In this document: positions 1-11,765 of the stretch, piece after piece | Position numbering within the stretch: the stretch's first letter is position 1 | Layout: each line of letters begins with the position of its first letter | Source of the DNA: Budorcas taxicolor | Lineage: Eukaryota > Chordata > Mammalia > Artiodactyla > Bovidae | DNA: 64,000 bases | Reading direction: 5' to 3' | Assembly (NCBI RefSeq): GCF_023091745.1 | Contig: NC_068933.1 | Location: forward strand, 23,316,001 to 23,380,000 | Notes under the pieces: generated by a model | Database searches by the model: none | What the model saw: only the letters and a program-made list of their open reading frames with translations | Told to the model about the DNA's origin: nothing | Position numbers and translations under genes: made by a program

Positions 1-227
1 GGTGCTGGCGTGTGCTGACGGCGTGGTTCACAGCCGGCTTTTACATCCAGGAGAGGGCGCCCTAGTTCCACCGTCGCTGCAGGGTCCTCTAGTCTCAGCT
101 CCCCCGCTGGGCTCTGTTTTTCCTCCTTTTCGTCTCCCTGACTCTCTGATCAGATTCTAGCTCGTTCTCTCTGAACTTTGCACTGTATCTTATTTTCATT
201 TCCATCTGCTCCATTGTCAGAATCGGA

Positions 228-420
228 ACACGAGTTTGCTCATGTTTCTGACCCTTGGGACCCGATGGACTGTAGCCCGCCAGGCTTCACTGTCCATGGG
301 ATTCTCCAGGCAAGAACACTGAAGTGGGTTGCCATTTCCTCCTCCAGGGGATTGAACCTGCGTCTCCTGCATGTCCTGCATTGGCAGGCGGATGCTTTAC
401 CACTGGTGCCACCTGGAAAG
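228..420 (-). mobile_element. Bov-tA SINE (antisense)
   Basis: The antisense BovA signature (TCCATGGGATTCTCCAGGCA) is followed by the antisense tRNA-Glu-like half (GGATTGAACCTGCGTCTCC, CCACTGGTGCCACCTGG). The copy is diverged. Its short ORF through 178-501 is a repeat shadow. Confidence 0.85.
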
Positions 421-595
421 TTCAGCCCCTCCCACTACACCTTCGGCCTTCCAGAGGAATCTTTCCAAGCAGCTAGTCAAAACCCCTCCCATGCTTTCTG
501 ACATTATAGTTTGAAGTCTGAATTTCCAGGGAGGCATTCAAGGCCCATGAGAATAGTCTGTTATGTGTGCAACAGTATTACATCTAAAAAATTGT

Positions 596-882
596 ACAGA
601 ACTTAATTTTAAAATACCTTATTTCTGAAAAATTGCCAACCATCCTCTGAGACTTCAGTGATTCATAATCTTTTTGCAATAGTAACATCAAAGATAACTG
701 ATCTCAGATATCATAGAAGACACAGGAATAATGAAGAAGTTTGAAATATTGCAAGAAGTCCCAAAATGTGACACAAAGTGAGCAGATGCAGCTGACAGAA
801 TGGCTTGGAGAGACTTGCTCAACACAGGGTTGCCACAGACCTTCCCTTTGTAAAAAAAGGCAGCATCTGTGACTTGCAGGCA
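596..882. mobile_element. Tigger1-derived MITE fragment
   Basis: It contains the CATCCTCTGAGACTTCAGTG / AATCTTTTTGCAATAGTAAC block, then AAAATGTGACACAAAGTGAG and GGTTGCCACAGACCTTC. These match the two ends of Tigger1 joined by an internal deletion. It is in the same orientation as the copies at 17142 and 24108. Confidence 0.65.
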
Positions 883-1687
883 CACACGGTCTGCCTGTAC
901 CAACGTATCTCTGTAGTGAGAGCAAGGCAGGTTCTCCATGGACACCCCCTTCTGAGGGCGGAGGCCTCACTAGATGGAACGGGTGCGGTTCTTCCAACTG
1001 CTGTGCTGAGCCTCCCCCTGGACCAAGGAGCTCTGCCTGTAGGAGGTGTGCAGGTCACTTCAGCCCATACACCGAGGGCCCCCAATTGATAAAATAGAGG
1101 GATGCAGGATTGGATGACGACAGTCTAACGATCAACGTCCATGCAGTCATCTTGTGTCGTGGAACTTTGGGGATTCAACTGCATTCTTTGATGTGGGCGC
1201 ACACAAGCAGACCACCACCTTGTCTGGGCAGGGACGGTGGTCGCTTGTTACAGCCCAGGAACAGGACCCATGGAAATGGCTCCACCGAGTCATTGGGAAG
1301 CGGCAGCTCCACCCACTTTATGCCAAGCCTGAAGCATGGGCCCAGGAATCTTTGCCAAGTTTCCCAGACGCGGGGCCAGCGCTCAGGCTCATGGTACACG
1401 TGGGGCTACCCCCAGGCAGGTTCCTTGCCTCCATGGGGCAGTGTTGGGGGCCCAGACTGGCTTCTTGCTAGTGGGACTGCTCCGGCCTGCATATCATATG
1501 GCATCTCCGTCAACCAGTTACTGAGCCCTGGCTGCTCAAAGGCATGGGTCGGGTTAAGTTCATGGTCAAGAGAGTTCTGTACACTGAGGCCTGGCTGCCC
1601 TGATTTTTCAGGAGTGACCTGTGGGAAGGAAGGGATTTACTTTTGTATCAGTATCTTCAGCTCTCACACTCTTCACTGTTTGCAGGG
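883..1687. other. Unassigned, moderately GC-rich sequence
   Basis: Overlapping ORFs of 60-190 codons occur on both strands here. None resembles a known family and no splice logic supports them. I see no clear repeat signature. Confidence 0.4.
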
Positions 1688-1893
1688 ATGCTAAGTTGCT
1701 TCAGTCATGTCCGACCCTTTGCGACCCCATGGACTGTAGCCCGCCAGGCTCCTCTGTCCTTGGGGTTCTTCAGGCATGAATACTGGAGTGGGTTTCCATG
1801 CCCTCCGCCAGGGGATCTTCCTCACCCAGGGATCTTTACTGTCTTCTGCATTAGCAGGTGGGTTCTTTAGCACTAGCACCACCTGGGAAGCCC
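1688..1893 (-). mobile_element. Bov-tA SINE (antisense)
   Basis: The sequence starts ATGCTAAGTTGCTTCAGTCA and ends CACCACCTGGGAAGCCC. It is a near-complete antisense unit with BovA and tRNA-like halves. Confidence 0.9.
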
Positions 1894-4055
1894 CCTTCAT
1901 TGTATGCACTTAGCCAAATATGGTGGCCTCTTTCAAGAGAAAGAAAAAGCTAGTAATTGATGGTTTAAATATTGGTGACTGTCGTTTTAACCCTTGATGA
2001 GTGAACTCCAAGGACCAAGCCCACAACATCAGTTGTCATCAGGCCTCAAAGAAAAATCTCACAAATAAGTGAACACTTAACTCTTCCCACTTGGGGAATC
2101 TTAGAGGACTTAGAACCATGAGACCTATGAGAAGTTATCTTGGGAGGAGACTCAAAATTCAGGGAGTCAGTGAAGTTGAGACACGGCCTTCCCGGCCAGC
2201 TGAACCCACAGTGAGCAGAATTCCAGTGGCCAGAGCCGAACTCTACCTTCCCCAAGTTGGGAAGCCAGCCTGGGAGTCGCCAGTGGGTGGGGGAGTTCCA
2301 TTATGTCCCTTTACGGCTGCTCTTTAAAATGGCAAATGAGAGTCGGTTTCTGGAGCTCACAGTGGGGGTTAGCACGGAGGAGAAAGACCCTAGGCAGAAA
2401 AGTGAGTGGAGTTGGGAAGGTGATGGTTAACTCACTTTTTTTTTTTTTACTGGAGAGACAGGAGGAGACCAAATTGTAGCTGGTTCAGGAAGGTTGCAGG
2501 AAGATTCTTTGCTGAAAGTGAATGCAGCAAGTACTGCTGTCAGCTATCCTAAATGCACAGGGCTGCAGGATGGCGAGGAAGAAATCAACGTGGAGCAGCG
2601 GGTTGGGGTGATTTCCCTGGAGATGGGACTTGGGCTGGGGGCTGCAGTGTGACAGACTCCTGGATGGACACAGAGGCCTGGAACTCCGGAGGAGTGGGGG
2701 CTGGTGTGGTGGGAAGTGCAGGCATGGTTCTTGGCTTGGGCGAGTCCCTCCTCCTCAGGCTCAGTGGCAGCTGGGGGCTCTGGCAGCTCCAGCATCTGAC
2801 GGCCCCCCACCCTGCGGGCTGTTCACAGGTGCACCGTCATCCTGGGAACTGTCTTCTGTGTCCTTCCCCGGGGACTGGGCCGGGGGTGATGAGCACAGTA
2901 AAAAGGTACTGCAACTGGTTATTTCCTTCTGATTCCGATCATCAAGAAAATGCTAGAAACTGCTAATAAACCCATGATGCATAGGGCTTTTAAAGCTGAA
3001 TTTACACTTAGATATTTCGAAAATTCCAAGATGAGCACAAAGATGAAAGAAGTGATGGTTTCTAGAGACAAGAACTAGTGACGATTTTTAAATTGAGAGA
3101 TTTCCACTAAAGAGTACACTCAGCTTCATTGATTCTTGCCAAAAGGTGGGCGCAGAGTGTATTTCATTTGTTGTACTTTTCATTTTTGTCTCCCAAGCAG
3201 CTGGGCTGGGGCTCGACACTGATGGCTAGATGATTGGCTTTCTTCTTAACCCGTGACCGATGACCCCCAGGGACCAAGCCCACATCATCAGCTATCAGCA
3301 GCGCATGGATGCTCAGAGATTTGCCATAGCTTCCTCCATCACAGGGAAGACATGGGAGGTGCTCAGCGCTGCCCAAGCCAGGGTGCCATCTGCTGCTAGA
3401 ATGTGGCCCCGCTGAGCTGCATTGGAGCCACAGCAGGGCTGGCCTCAGGCCCCTCTTACTTCATTCACCCCATGCCCACCACCCACCCTCACCCCAGCTC
3501 TGCCAATGAGCTGACTGGCTGCAGACAGAGCAGGTCAGGAAAAAGAATAAAAGTGCTTGAATTCTTAAAATGTAAAAAATGATGCTCTTTCCATATTAAT
3601 ACTGTTTTTTCACACATGCCCACTTTGAGATAGTCTAATAGTTTTATTCCATCTTAAAAGATGTCCTTTGTTTTAGTCAATAACAGCCTTTTATTAACCC
3701 ATTAATGACACTCTGTTATTAAATTCCTAGCTTGGTTTCTTCTAGACAAAGATAACAGAATCCAAATACAAATTTGCCCACTTCTGTATGTCCAAGGAGA
3801 GGTGGCTGTCTGAACAGAAAGAGGGTGATACCTGTCATGTCACACTCAGAGTAGAAATGAAAGGTGATTTTGTTCATCTTAATAACATTTTTTTAAAGTA
3901 CATTTAGACATAACTGAAACTATCAAACATTTCATAAGCACATGAATCACATTATTTTTAATAATACTTATTGCAAAAGATCCTAAACATTTGTTGGTTA
4001 ATGCAAATAAAATATGTTCAAGTTTGTAGAACAGTCACGATATTTTACATCAACT
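1894..4055. other. Intergenic sequence without recognised genes
   Basis: No protein family is recognised. Two short stretches, about 1990-2045 and 3248-3302, resemble each other (GGACCAAGCCCACA...CATCAG) and may be remnants of one old repeat family. Low-complexity T runs occur near 2438. Confidence 0.4.
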
Positions 4056-4292
4056 TGTGCTTTTAAAGGTTTCCCAGGTGCCTCAGTAGTAAAGAATCTG
4101 TCTGCCAATGCAGAAGCTATAGGAGACACAGGTTCGATCCCTGGGTTGGGAAGATCCTTTGGAGAAAGAAACGGCAACCTACCCCAGTATTCTTGCCTGG
4201 GAAATCCCATAGACATAGGAGCCTGGTAGGCTACAGGCCATGGGGTTGCAAAGAGTCAGATATGGCTGAGCATGCACACATGTGCTTTTAAA
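4056..4292 (+). mobile_element. Bov-tA SINE with 12-bp target-site duplication
   Basis: The sense SINE at 4068-4280 runs from TTTCCCAGGTGCCTCAGTAG through CCAGTATTCTTGCCTGGGAA. It is flanked by TGTGCTTTTAAA at 4056-4067 and 4281-4292, marking an L1-mediated insertion. Confidence 0.9.
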
Positions 4293-4544
4293 ATTGTTGC
4301 TAGTTTCTTCTAGGAAAAGCTAAAGTAACTGACTGTATAATGTGCAAGAGTAGGGTTTTTGCACTTTTGATACAAATACACACCAATATCAGAGGAGGCA
4401 CAATAATAAAAGACAATTCTCTTCATAGTTCCCCAAACAAAAAAAATCTATTCAGTGAAATACATTTCGACTGTAATTGCTAATTTAATACCTCACATAT
4501 ACATAAAAAGGTCACTAGTGATAGCAAATGCTAGACATCTAGGA

Positions 4545-4585
4545 ATATATATATATATATGCACACATACATATATATTTACATA
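4545..4585. repeat. AT-rich dinucleotide microsatellite
   Basis: A short (AT)n tract, then imperfect CACACATACATATATAT. Confidence 0.8.
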
Positions 4586-5154
4586 ATACATGTTTAAGAG
4601 AACATCTAAAGAAAATGGGACAGCTTTTACATACAAAGCTAAAGCATCTCAGAAGTTTCACTGGGGTACACGTTAGTGTGCCGTAAGTAATGCTAGTTTC
4701 TGTGTAAATGAGCAGAAAAGCAAACCTTTACTAATGGTGTCCATCTACATGCATTAATAGATACTCTTAAGGAAAGTGGTATGATTAGCTCATTAGAGAA
4801 ATGCCCATCATTTAGCCAAATCCCGTGGTGGGCATAAAATTAGGTGGTAATTTCTTCATGCAATTCAATATTCAGTGACACCGGCTGCAGACTCACGACA
4901 CAGACCCTGTGTCTTTTCTGTGCCGGGGTAATAGCTAGAGAAAAATAAATGTTTTGTGTGGAGGAAATGCAGTTACATGTATGTTAATTAATAACCAATT
5001 GAGTTGGAGTGAATTATATTTTTCCCAGCTCTAGTTGAAGAAGAGACAAAACATGTACTGATTTGCCCCATGAGAGATCCAATTCGACAATCAGCTCTCA
5101 CAAACGGTCCATCGGATTGGCCATACAGATTGCATTACAGCTCTGCTCCAACCC

Positions 5155-5272
5155 AAATTGGAGAGGGAAATGGCAGCCCACTCCAGTATTCTTGCCTGGA
5201 GAATTCCATGGATGGAGGAGCCTGGCAAGCCACATGGGGCCACAAAGAGTCGGACATGACTGAGTGACTAAC
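5155..5272 (+). mobile_element. BovA monomer SINE
   Basis: A sense BovA unit without the tRNA half: GGCAGCCCACTCCAGTATTC through AGTCGGACATGACTGAGTGA. Confidence 0.85.
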
Positions 5273-6021
5273 ATACACCCACCCAGATAGAATGATGACA
5301 AGTGCGTAATCAACTGGGAAAGGCCCTCATCTAGAGGGGGACAGAATGTGGGTTATAGCTGAAATGATTCACATCCCGACTGTGGGACCCGTGGTGAATA
5401 AAAAATAGGGCAGTTCACAGTGAGTGTTTCTCTTTGATTGGCTCTCAGGCTTCTGTGTTGACATTCCCCATGCCATGCCAAATGCTTTCTATCTGCAGTA
5501 TCATTTCAATCCTGGGTTGATGAGAGTCCTTTTAAAATATCCCCACTCCAATTTTGTAGACAGTTGTGACTACATATATGGAGTCTATAATATCAAATCA
5601 GTAATCATACAAAAAATTTGACTTAAGACTGGGATGAGAGAAGTTGAGCATCCTGGTTTGGGGTCTGCTGATGCTTCTGTAATTTCACTCCCGTGGTGTG
5701 TCCATCTGCCGGATGGATGTGTGATAACACGTATCTCAGATGCCCTTTGAATTGACAGAATGATGCCTGTTCCATGCATTTTTCTTTGGAGAAGGATTAC
5801 CATTGGCGTTTAAAATCCAAGTTTTTATCCAGGGGAAGTGATAATTACTTGTCATTATATAAACCCTAATGAAAGTATTGTTTAAAACAGCAGATTGCAG
5901 AACAGAAAAAAATTTTTTTTGCAATAGCAGGAGATGAGACTGAAACATACTTAAGAGAATTTATGCAGGGGGGCATGTACAGGTCATCCTGAGAAGTTTT
6001 AATTTTACTCTTGAATAAGTT
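5273..6021. other. Unassigned intergenic sequence
   Basis: AT-rich sequence. No gene, clear repeat or regulatory site recognised. Confidence 0.4.
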
Positions 6022-6315
6022 GCTTCTTTTAAATTATAGTACAATTGATTTACAATGCTGTGCCAATCTCTGCTGTACAGCAGAGTGATTCAGGCTCAGT
6101 TATACCCATAGATACATACTTTTTGAATATTCTTTTTCATTATGGTTTATCCAAGAATATGGAGGATAGTTCTCTGCTTTACAGTGGGACCTTGTTGTTT
6201 ATCCATTCTATATGTGGTGGTTTGCATCTTCCAACGTCTGACTCCCAGTGCTTCTTTCCCCCTCCCCACTCGCAACCACAAGTCTGTTCTCTGCGTTTGT
6301 GAGTTCTGTTTCGGA
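6022..6315 (-). mobile_element. L1 3' end fragment (antisense)
   Basis: The block TTGATTTACAATGCTGTGCC...CTGCTGTACAGCAGAGTGAT and GGGACCTTGTTGTTTATCCA is the antisense 3' region of artiodactyl L1 copies. Sister fragments lie at 27255, 28575, 35410, 42115 and 63425. Confidence 0.75.
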
Positions 6316-6586
6316 TGAGTTATTTCATGAAACGTGTTCCACAGAATGCTTGTGCTGGAGTATGTTAACATGTCGAGGGCAAGCTCAGGTAAATCCCAGC
6401 TTACTTTAGGGGAAGCTTTAAATACACTCATATGCATTGTGATTCTCTAAGAGGGGTTTTTGTAGATTGCTTTTCTCAAACAAAACAATACAATACGGTA
6501 GTAGGTGCACGATGAATATGAAAACTGCTCCAGTCTGGCACTTTCAGTTTAGTTAATTCTAATATTCTGTGTATACTTGTGTGCAT

Positions 6587-6806
6587 GCGTGCTAAGTCAC
6601 CTCAGTCATGTCCAACTCTTTGTGACCATATGTACTGTAGCCCGCCAGGCCCCTTCTGTCCATGGGATTCTCAAGGCAAGAATACTGGAATGGGTTGCCA
6701 TGCCTACCTCTGGGGAATCTTCCCAACCCGGGGATCGAACCCATATCTCTTATGTCTCCTGCATTGGCAGGCAGGTTCTTGACCACTAGTGCCACCTGGG
6801 AAGCCC
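6587..6806 (-). mobile_element. Bov-tA SINE (antisense)
   Basis: A full antisense unit from GCGTGCTAAGTCACCTCAGT to GCCACCTGGGAAGCCCC. Confidence 0.9.
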
Positions 6807-7204
6807 CTGATATTCATTTCCTTGTATCCTATGTGTCTGGCACATAGCAGGGTTCAGTAAACAGAAGAAATGAAATATCTGCATAGCCCTCTGTTTTCTC
6901 ACCTATGAAATGAGAAAACAGTAACAACAATTTTCAGAGGATCAAAGAGTTGGATAAAAGTGGTCACAGAGCACTTTGTGACTATTTTTTTTAAACTTAA
7001 AGTCAAATGGAAAGCGATTTACAAATGAACAGTTAATGTAAAAGATAGGGGGAAATATCTAAGGGATTCCTGTCCAATTACTGTCTAACTATGGAATCTT
7101 GGTTTAACCTTACCAAAGCTTATTTGTAAAGGGGATAATCACACTTCCCTCGAAAGGCTCCCATAGTCTGCCTGGTGCCATGACTGGTGCTGTGTGGTGC
7201 TACA

Positions 7205-7405
7205 GGCAAGTGCAGAGACTGGGAGGCAAACAGCCTGGGTTTGAATCTCAGCCCTGCCCCTTAATAGCTGTGTGATTCTTACTATGCATGTGGCACTGGA
7301 CAATTTAACTAATCTCTTTCTGACTCAGTTTTCCTAATCTGTAGAATGGGAACAATAAGTATACTTAGCTATGGTCAGGATTACAGATAAAATAATACAT
7401 GTTAG
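7205..7405 (+). mobile_element. MIR SINE
   Basis: MIR core-like order in sense orientation: GCCTGGGTTTGAATCTCAGC, TAGCTGTGTGATTCTTACTA, then CAGTTTTCCTAATCTGTAGA and ATGGGAACAATAAG. An ancient mammalian SINE. Confidence 0.7.
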
Positions 7406-7568
7406 ATATTTGAGAAGCTAGCTTCTCTTCATTATTTCCTGTTTCCTTTACAATAGGAGAGAAGTGCTCAGGCTTGCGCTCATTTGTTCTTCCCAGACTG
7501 TAGCTGCCTGGCCAGTGGTTATACCCCACTTACCCCTCTGTCCCCCGAACTGAGTGCTCACAGCTCAT

Positions 7569-10500
7569 GTTTTCTTTTAAATTTAAGGTGGTTTATTAAA
7601 TGTTGAAGTATAGATTAGGTGTACTCTTTATTTTCTCCTTATGCTTATTTGTGTTTGTTTTCTCAGTAGCTAGCCATCCCCTCTCCCCCAAAGAAAAGCC
7701 CTTTGTATCTTTTTATTCTGAAAAGTGTTGAAGACTGGACATTTTAAAAATTATTTTTATTTTTAAATTTATTTTAATTGAAGGCTAATTACTCTACAAT
7801 ATTGTGGTGGTTTTTGCCATACATTCACATGAATCAGCCAGGGGTGTACATGTGTCCCCATCCTGAACCCCGCTCCCACCTCCCTCCCCTTACCATCCCT
7901 CAGGGTCATCCCAGTGCACCAGCCCCGAGCACCCTGTCTCATGCATTGAACCTGGACTGGCGATCTGTTGCACATATGATAATATACATGTTTCAATGCT
8001 ATTCTCTCAAATCATCCCACCCTTGCCTTCTCCCAGAGTCCAAAAGTCTGTTGTTTACATCTGTGTCTCTTTTGCTGTCTTGCATGTAGGGTCATCATTA
8101 CCATCTTTCTAAATTCCATATATATGCATTAATATACTGTATTGGTGTTTTTCTTTGTGACTTACTTCGCTCTGTATAATAGGCTTTAGTTTCATCCACT
8201 TCATTAGAACTGATTCGAATGCATTCTTTTTAATAGCTGAGTAATATTCCATTGTGTATATGTACCACAGCTTTCTTATCCATTCATCTGCCAATGGACA
8301 TCTAGGTTGCTTCCATGTTCTAGCTATTGTAAACAGTGCTGCAATGAACATTGGGGTACATGTGTCTCTTTCAATCCTGGTTTCCTTGGTGTGTATGCCC
8401 AGTAGTGGGATTGCCGGGTTGTATGGCAGTTCTATGTCCAGTTTTTTAAGGAATCTCCACACTGTTCTCCATAGGGACTGTACTAGTTTGCATTCCCACC
8501 AACACTGTAAGAGGGTTCCCTTTTTCCCACACCCTCTTCAGCATTTTTTGTTTGTAGTCTTTTTGATAGCAGCCATTCTGACTGGCCGGAGATGGTGCCT
8601 CACTGTGGTTTTGATTTGCATTTCTCTGATAATGAGTGATGTTGAGCATCTTTTCATGTGTTTGTTAGCCATCTGTATGTCTTCTTTGGAGAAATGTCTG
8701 TTTAGTTCTTTGGCCCATTTTTTGATTGAGTCATTTATTTTTCTGTAATTGAGCTTCAGGAGTTGCTTGTATATTTTTGAGATTAATTCTTTGTCAGTTG
8801 CTTCATTTGCTATTATCTTCTCCCATTCTGAAGGTTGTCTTTTCACCTTGCTTATACTTTCCTTCATTGTGCAAAAGCTTTTAAGTTTAATTAGGTCCCA
8901 TTTGTTTATTTTTGCTTTTATTTCCAATATTCTGGGAGGTGAGTCATAGAGGATCCTGCTGTGATTTATGTTGGAGTGTTTTGCCTATGTTTTCCTATGG
9001 AGTTTTATAGTTTCTGGTCTTACATTTAGATATTTAATCCATTTTGAGTTAATTTTTTTGTATGGTGTAAGAAAGTGTTCTAGTTTTATTCTTTTACAAG
9101 TGGTTGACCAGTTTTCCCTGCACCACTAGTTAAAGAGATTGTCTTTTCTTCATTGTATATTCTTGCCTCGTTTGTCAAAGATAAGGTGTCCATAGGCGCG
9201 TGGATTTATCTCTGGGCTTTCTGTTTTGTTCCATTGATCTATGTTTCTATCTTTGTGCCAGTACCATACTCTCTTGATGACTGTGGCTTTGTAGCATAGC
9301 CTGAAGTCAGACAGGTTGATTCCTCTAGTTCCATTCTTCTTTCTCAAGATTACTTTGGCTATTCGAGGTTTTTTGTATTTCCATACAAATTGTGAAATTA
9401 TTTGTTCTAGTTCTCTGAAAAATACTATTGGTAGCTTGATAGATACTGCATTGAATCTATAGATTGCTTTGGGTAGTATACTCATTTTCACTATATTGAT
9501 TCTTCTGATCCATGAACATGGTGTATTTCTCCATCTGTGTCATCTTTTTTTTTTTATCAGTGTTTTATAGTTTTCTATACACTATAGAAACATATTAAAT
9601 ACATATAGAAACATGTAAAAGTTCTAGAAACTTTTCTATAGGTCTTTGTTTCTTTAGGTAGATTCATTCCTAAGTATTTTATTGTTTTCATTGCAATTGA
9701 ATGGAATTGTTTCCTTAATTTCTCTGTTTTCTCATTGTTAGTGTATAGGATTGCAAAAGATTTCTCTGTGTTAATATTATATCCTGCAACTTTACTATAT
9801 TCATTGATGAGCTCTAGTAATTTTCTGGTGGAGTCTTTAGGGCTTTCTATGTAGAGGATCTGGAGAAGGCAGTGGCACCCCACTCCAGTACTCTTGCCTG
9901 GAAAATCCCATGGATGGAGGAGCCTAGTAGGCTGCAGTCCATGGGGTCGCTAAGAGTCGGACATGACTGAGCGACTTCACTTTCACTTTTCACTTTCATG
10001 CATTGGAGAAGGAAATGACAACCCACTCCAGTGTTCTTGCCTGGAGAGTCCCAGGGATGGGGGAGCCTGGTGGGCTGCCATCTACCGGGTCACACAGAGT
10101 CGGACACAACTGAAGTGACTTAGCAGCAGCATGTAGAGGATCATGTCATCTGCAAACTGTGAGAGTTTTACTTCTTCTTTTCCAATCTGGATTCCTTTTA
10201 TTTCTTTTTCTTCTCTGATTGGTGTGGCTAAAACTTCCAAAACTATGTTGAATAGTAGTGGTGAGAGTGGGCATCCTTGTCTTGTTTCTGCTTTTAGGGG
10301 AAATGCTTTCAGTTTTTCACCATTGAGGATAATGTTTCCTGTGGCTTTGTCATATATGGCTTTTATGTTGTGTTGAAGTATGTTCCTTCTATGCCTGATT
10401 TCTGGAGGTATTTTTTTTTTTAATCATAAATGGATGTTGAATTTTGTCAAAGGCTTTCTCTGCATCAGCTGAGATAATCATATGGCTTTTATCTTTCAAT

Positions 10501-10831
10501 TTGTTAATGTGGTGTATCACACTGATTGGTTTGTGAATATTGAAGAATCCTTGCATCCCTGGGATAAAGCCCTCTTGATAATGATGTATGATCTTTTTAA
10601 TGTGTTGTTGAATTCTGTTTGCTAGAATTTTGTTAAGGATTTTTGCATCTATGTTCATCAGTAATATTGGCCTGTAGTTTTCTTTTTTTGGTTACATCTT
10701 TGTCTGGTTTTGGTATTAGGGTGACGGTGGCCTCATAGAATGAGTTTGGAAGTTTACCTTCCTCTGCAATTTTCTGGAAGAGTTTGAGTAGGATAGGTGT
10801 TAGCTCTTCTCTAAATTTTTGGTAGAATTCA
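7569..10831 (-). mobile_element. 5'-truncated L1 with ORF2 remnants and probable 3' transduction
   Basis: On the minus strand this reads as L1: reverse-transcriptase region near 10658-10389 (KILNKILANRIQQHIKKIIH, SADAEKAFDKIQHPF), then the middle of ORF2, then the ORF2 C-terminus at 8462-8109 (ELPYNPAIPLLGIHTKE, YTMEYYSAIKKNAFE). Frames are broken in many places. The L1 3'UTR ends near 7746. A further 177 nt (7569-7745) precede a 13-bp direct repeat, GCTCACAGCTCAT, at 7556-7568 and 10832-10844. A BOV-A2 is nested at 9861-10130. The element is truncated inside ORF2 at about 10831. Confidence 0.9.
9849..10142 (+). mobile_element. BOV-A2 SINE nested in L1, 12-bp TSD
   Basis: Two BovA units are joined by the CACTTTCACTTTTCACTTTC linker (9861-10130), ending TTAGCAGCAGC. 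They are flanked by a perfect ATGTAGAGGATC at 9849-9860 and 10131-10142. The SINE interrupts the L1 ORF2 sequence, so it is younger than the L1. Confidence 0.95.
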
Positions 10832-10851
10832 GCTCACAGCTCATTTTTAAG

Positions 10852-11315
10852 GAGTACCCTCTCATCACTTATATGTGGAATCTAGAAAAATGATACAGAT
10901 GCATTTATTTGCAAAGCAGAAATAGAGACACAGGATGGTACTGGGGGATGAATTGAGAGATTGGTATTGACATATATGTGACCATATGTAAAATAGATAA
11001 TGAATGAGAACCTACTGGATAGCACAGGGAACTCTCCTCAGTGCTCTGTGATGACCTAGATGGTAAGGAAATCCAAAAGAGGGGATGTATGTATATATAT
11101 AGCTGATTCACTTTGCTTTGCAGCAGAAACTAACATAATATTGTAAAGCAACTATAAGACGACCCAGAGGGTGTGGAGAGAGAGGAGGGAGGGGGGTTCA
11201 GGATGGGGAACACATGTATACCTGTGGCAGATTCATGTTGATGTATGGCAAAACCAATACAATATTGTAAAGCAATTAGCCTCCAATTAAAATAAATAAA
11301 TTTATATTAAAAAGT
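10852..11315 (+). mobile_element. L1 3' end (sense)
   Basis: The sense L1 3' region contains ACTTATATGTGGAATCTAGA, CAAAGCAGAAATAGAGACAC and GATAGCACAGGGAACTC. It then ends with ATACAATATTGTAAAGCAAT ... AATTAAAATAAATAAATT. Orientation is opposite to the adjacent L1. Confidence 0.8.
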
Positions 11316-11334
11316 AAGTGAAGATAAAGAAAAA

Positions 11335-11765
11335 AGCCACATAGTCTATGATACTTTTTAAATGCAATGTCCAGAATTAGCAAATCTATAGAGACAGAAA
11401 GCATATTAGCGGTTACTTTAAGTTGGGGGGACTGGGTCGGTCATAGCTAAAGAATACGTTTCTTTCATCTGCAGATGATGAAAATGTTCTAAATTGTATT
11501 ACAATGATAGTTGTACAACTCTATGAATATACTAAAACCCTCTGAATTATATACTTTAAGTGGGTGAATGGTGTGGTATGTGAATTTGGAGAAGGCAATA
11601 GCACCCCACTCCAGTACTCTTGCCTGGAAAATCCCATGGATGGAGGAGCCTGGTAGGCTGTGGTCCATGGGGTCGCTATGAGTTGGACATGGCTGAGCGA
11701 CTTCACTAAGTGGGTGAATGATGTGGTATATGAATTACATCTCAATAAAACTGCTACCAAAAAAA
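11335..11765 (+). mobile_element. Old L1M-type 3' end split by a BovA SINE
   Basis: The order AATCTATAGAGACAGAAAGC, GATGAAAATGTTCTAAATTG, AATTATATACTTTAAGTGGG, ACATCTCAATAAAACTG is the usual tail of older mammalian L1 copies. A BovA unit interrupts it at 11587-11707. Confidence 0.7.
11558..11736 (+). mobile_element. BovA monomer SINE with about 29-bp flanking duplication
   Basis: The sense BovA at 11587-11707 is flanked by a 29-nt direct repeat (11558-11586 and 11708-11736) with 2 mismatches. That is long for an L1-mediated target-site duplication. Confidence 0.85.

Noticed and set aside
1110..1694. 194-codon plus-strand ORF
   Set aside because: Overlaps several other ORFs in mixed GC sequence, with no recognisable domain or splice context. 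Long ORFs by chance are expected here.
8109..8927. 117- and 129-codon minus-strand ORFs as host genes
   Set aside because: They are pieces of L1 ORF2.
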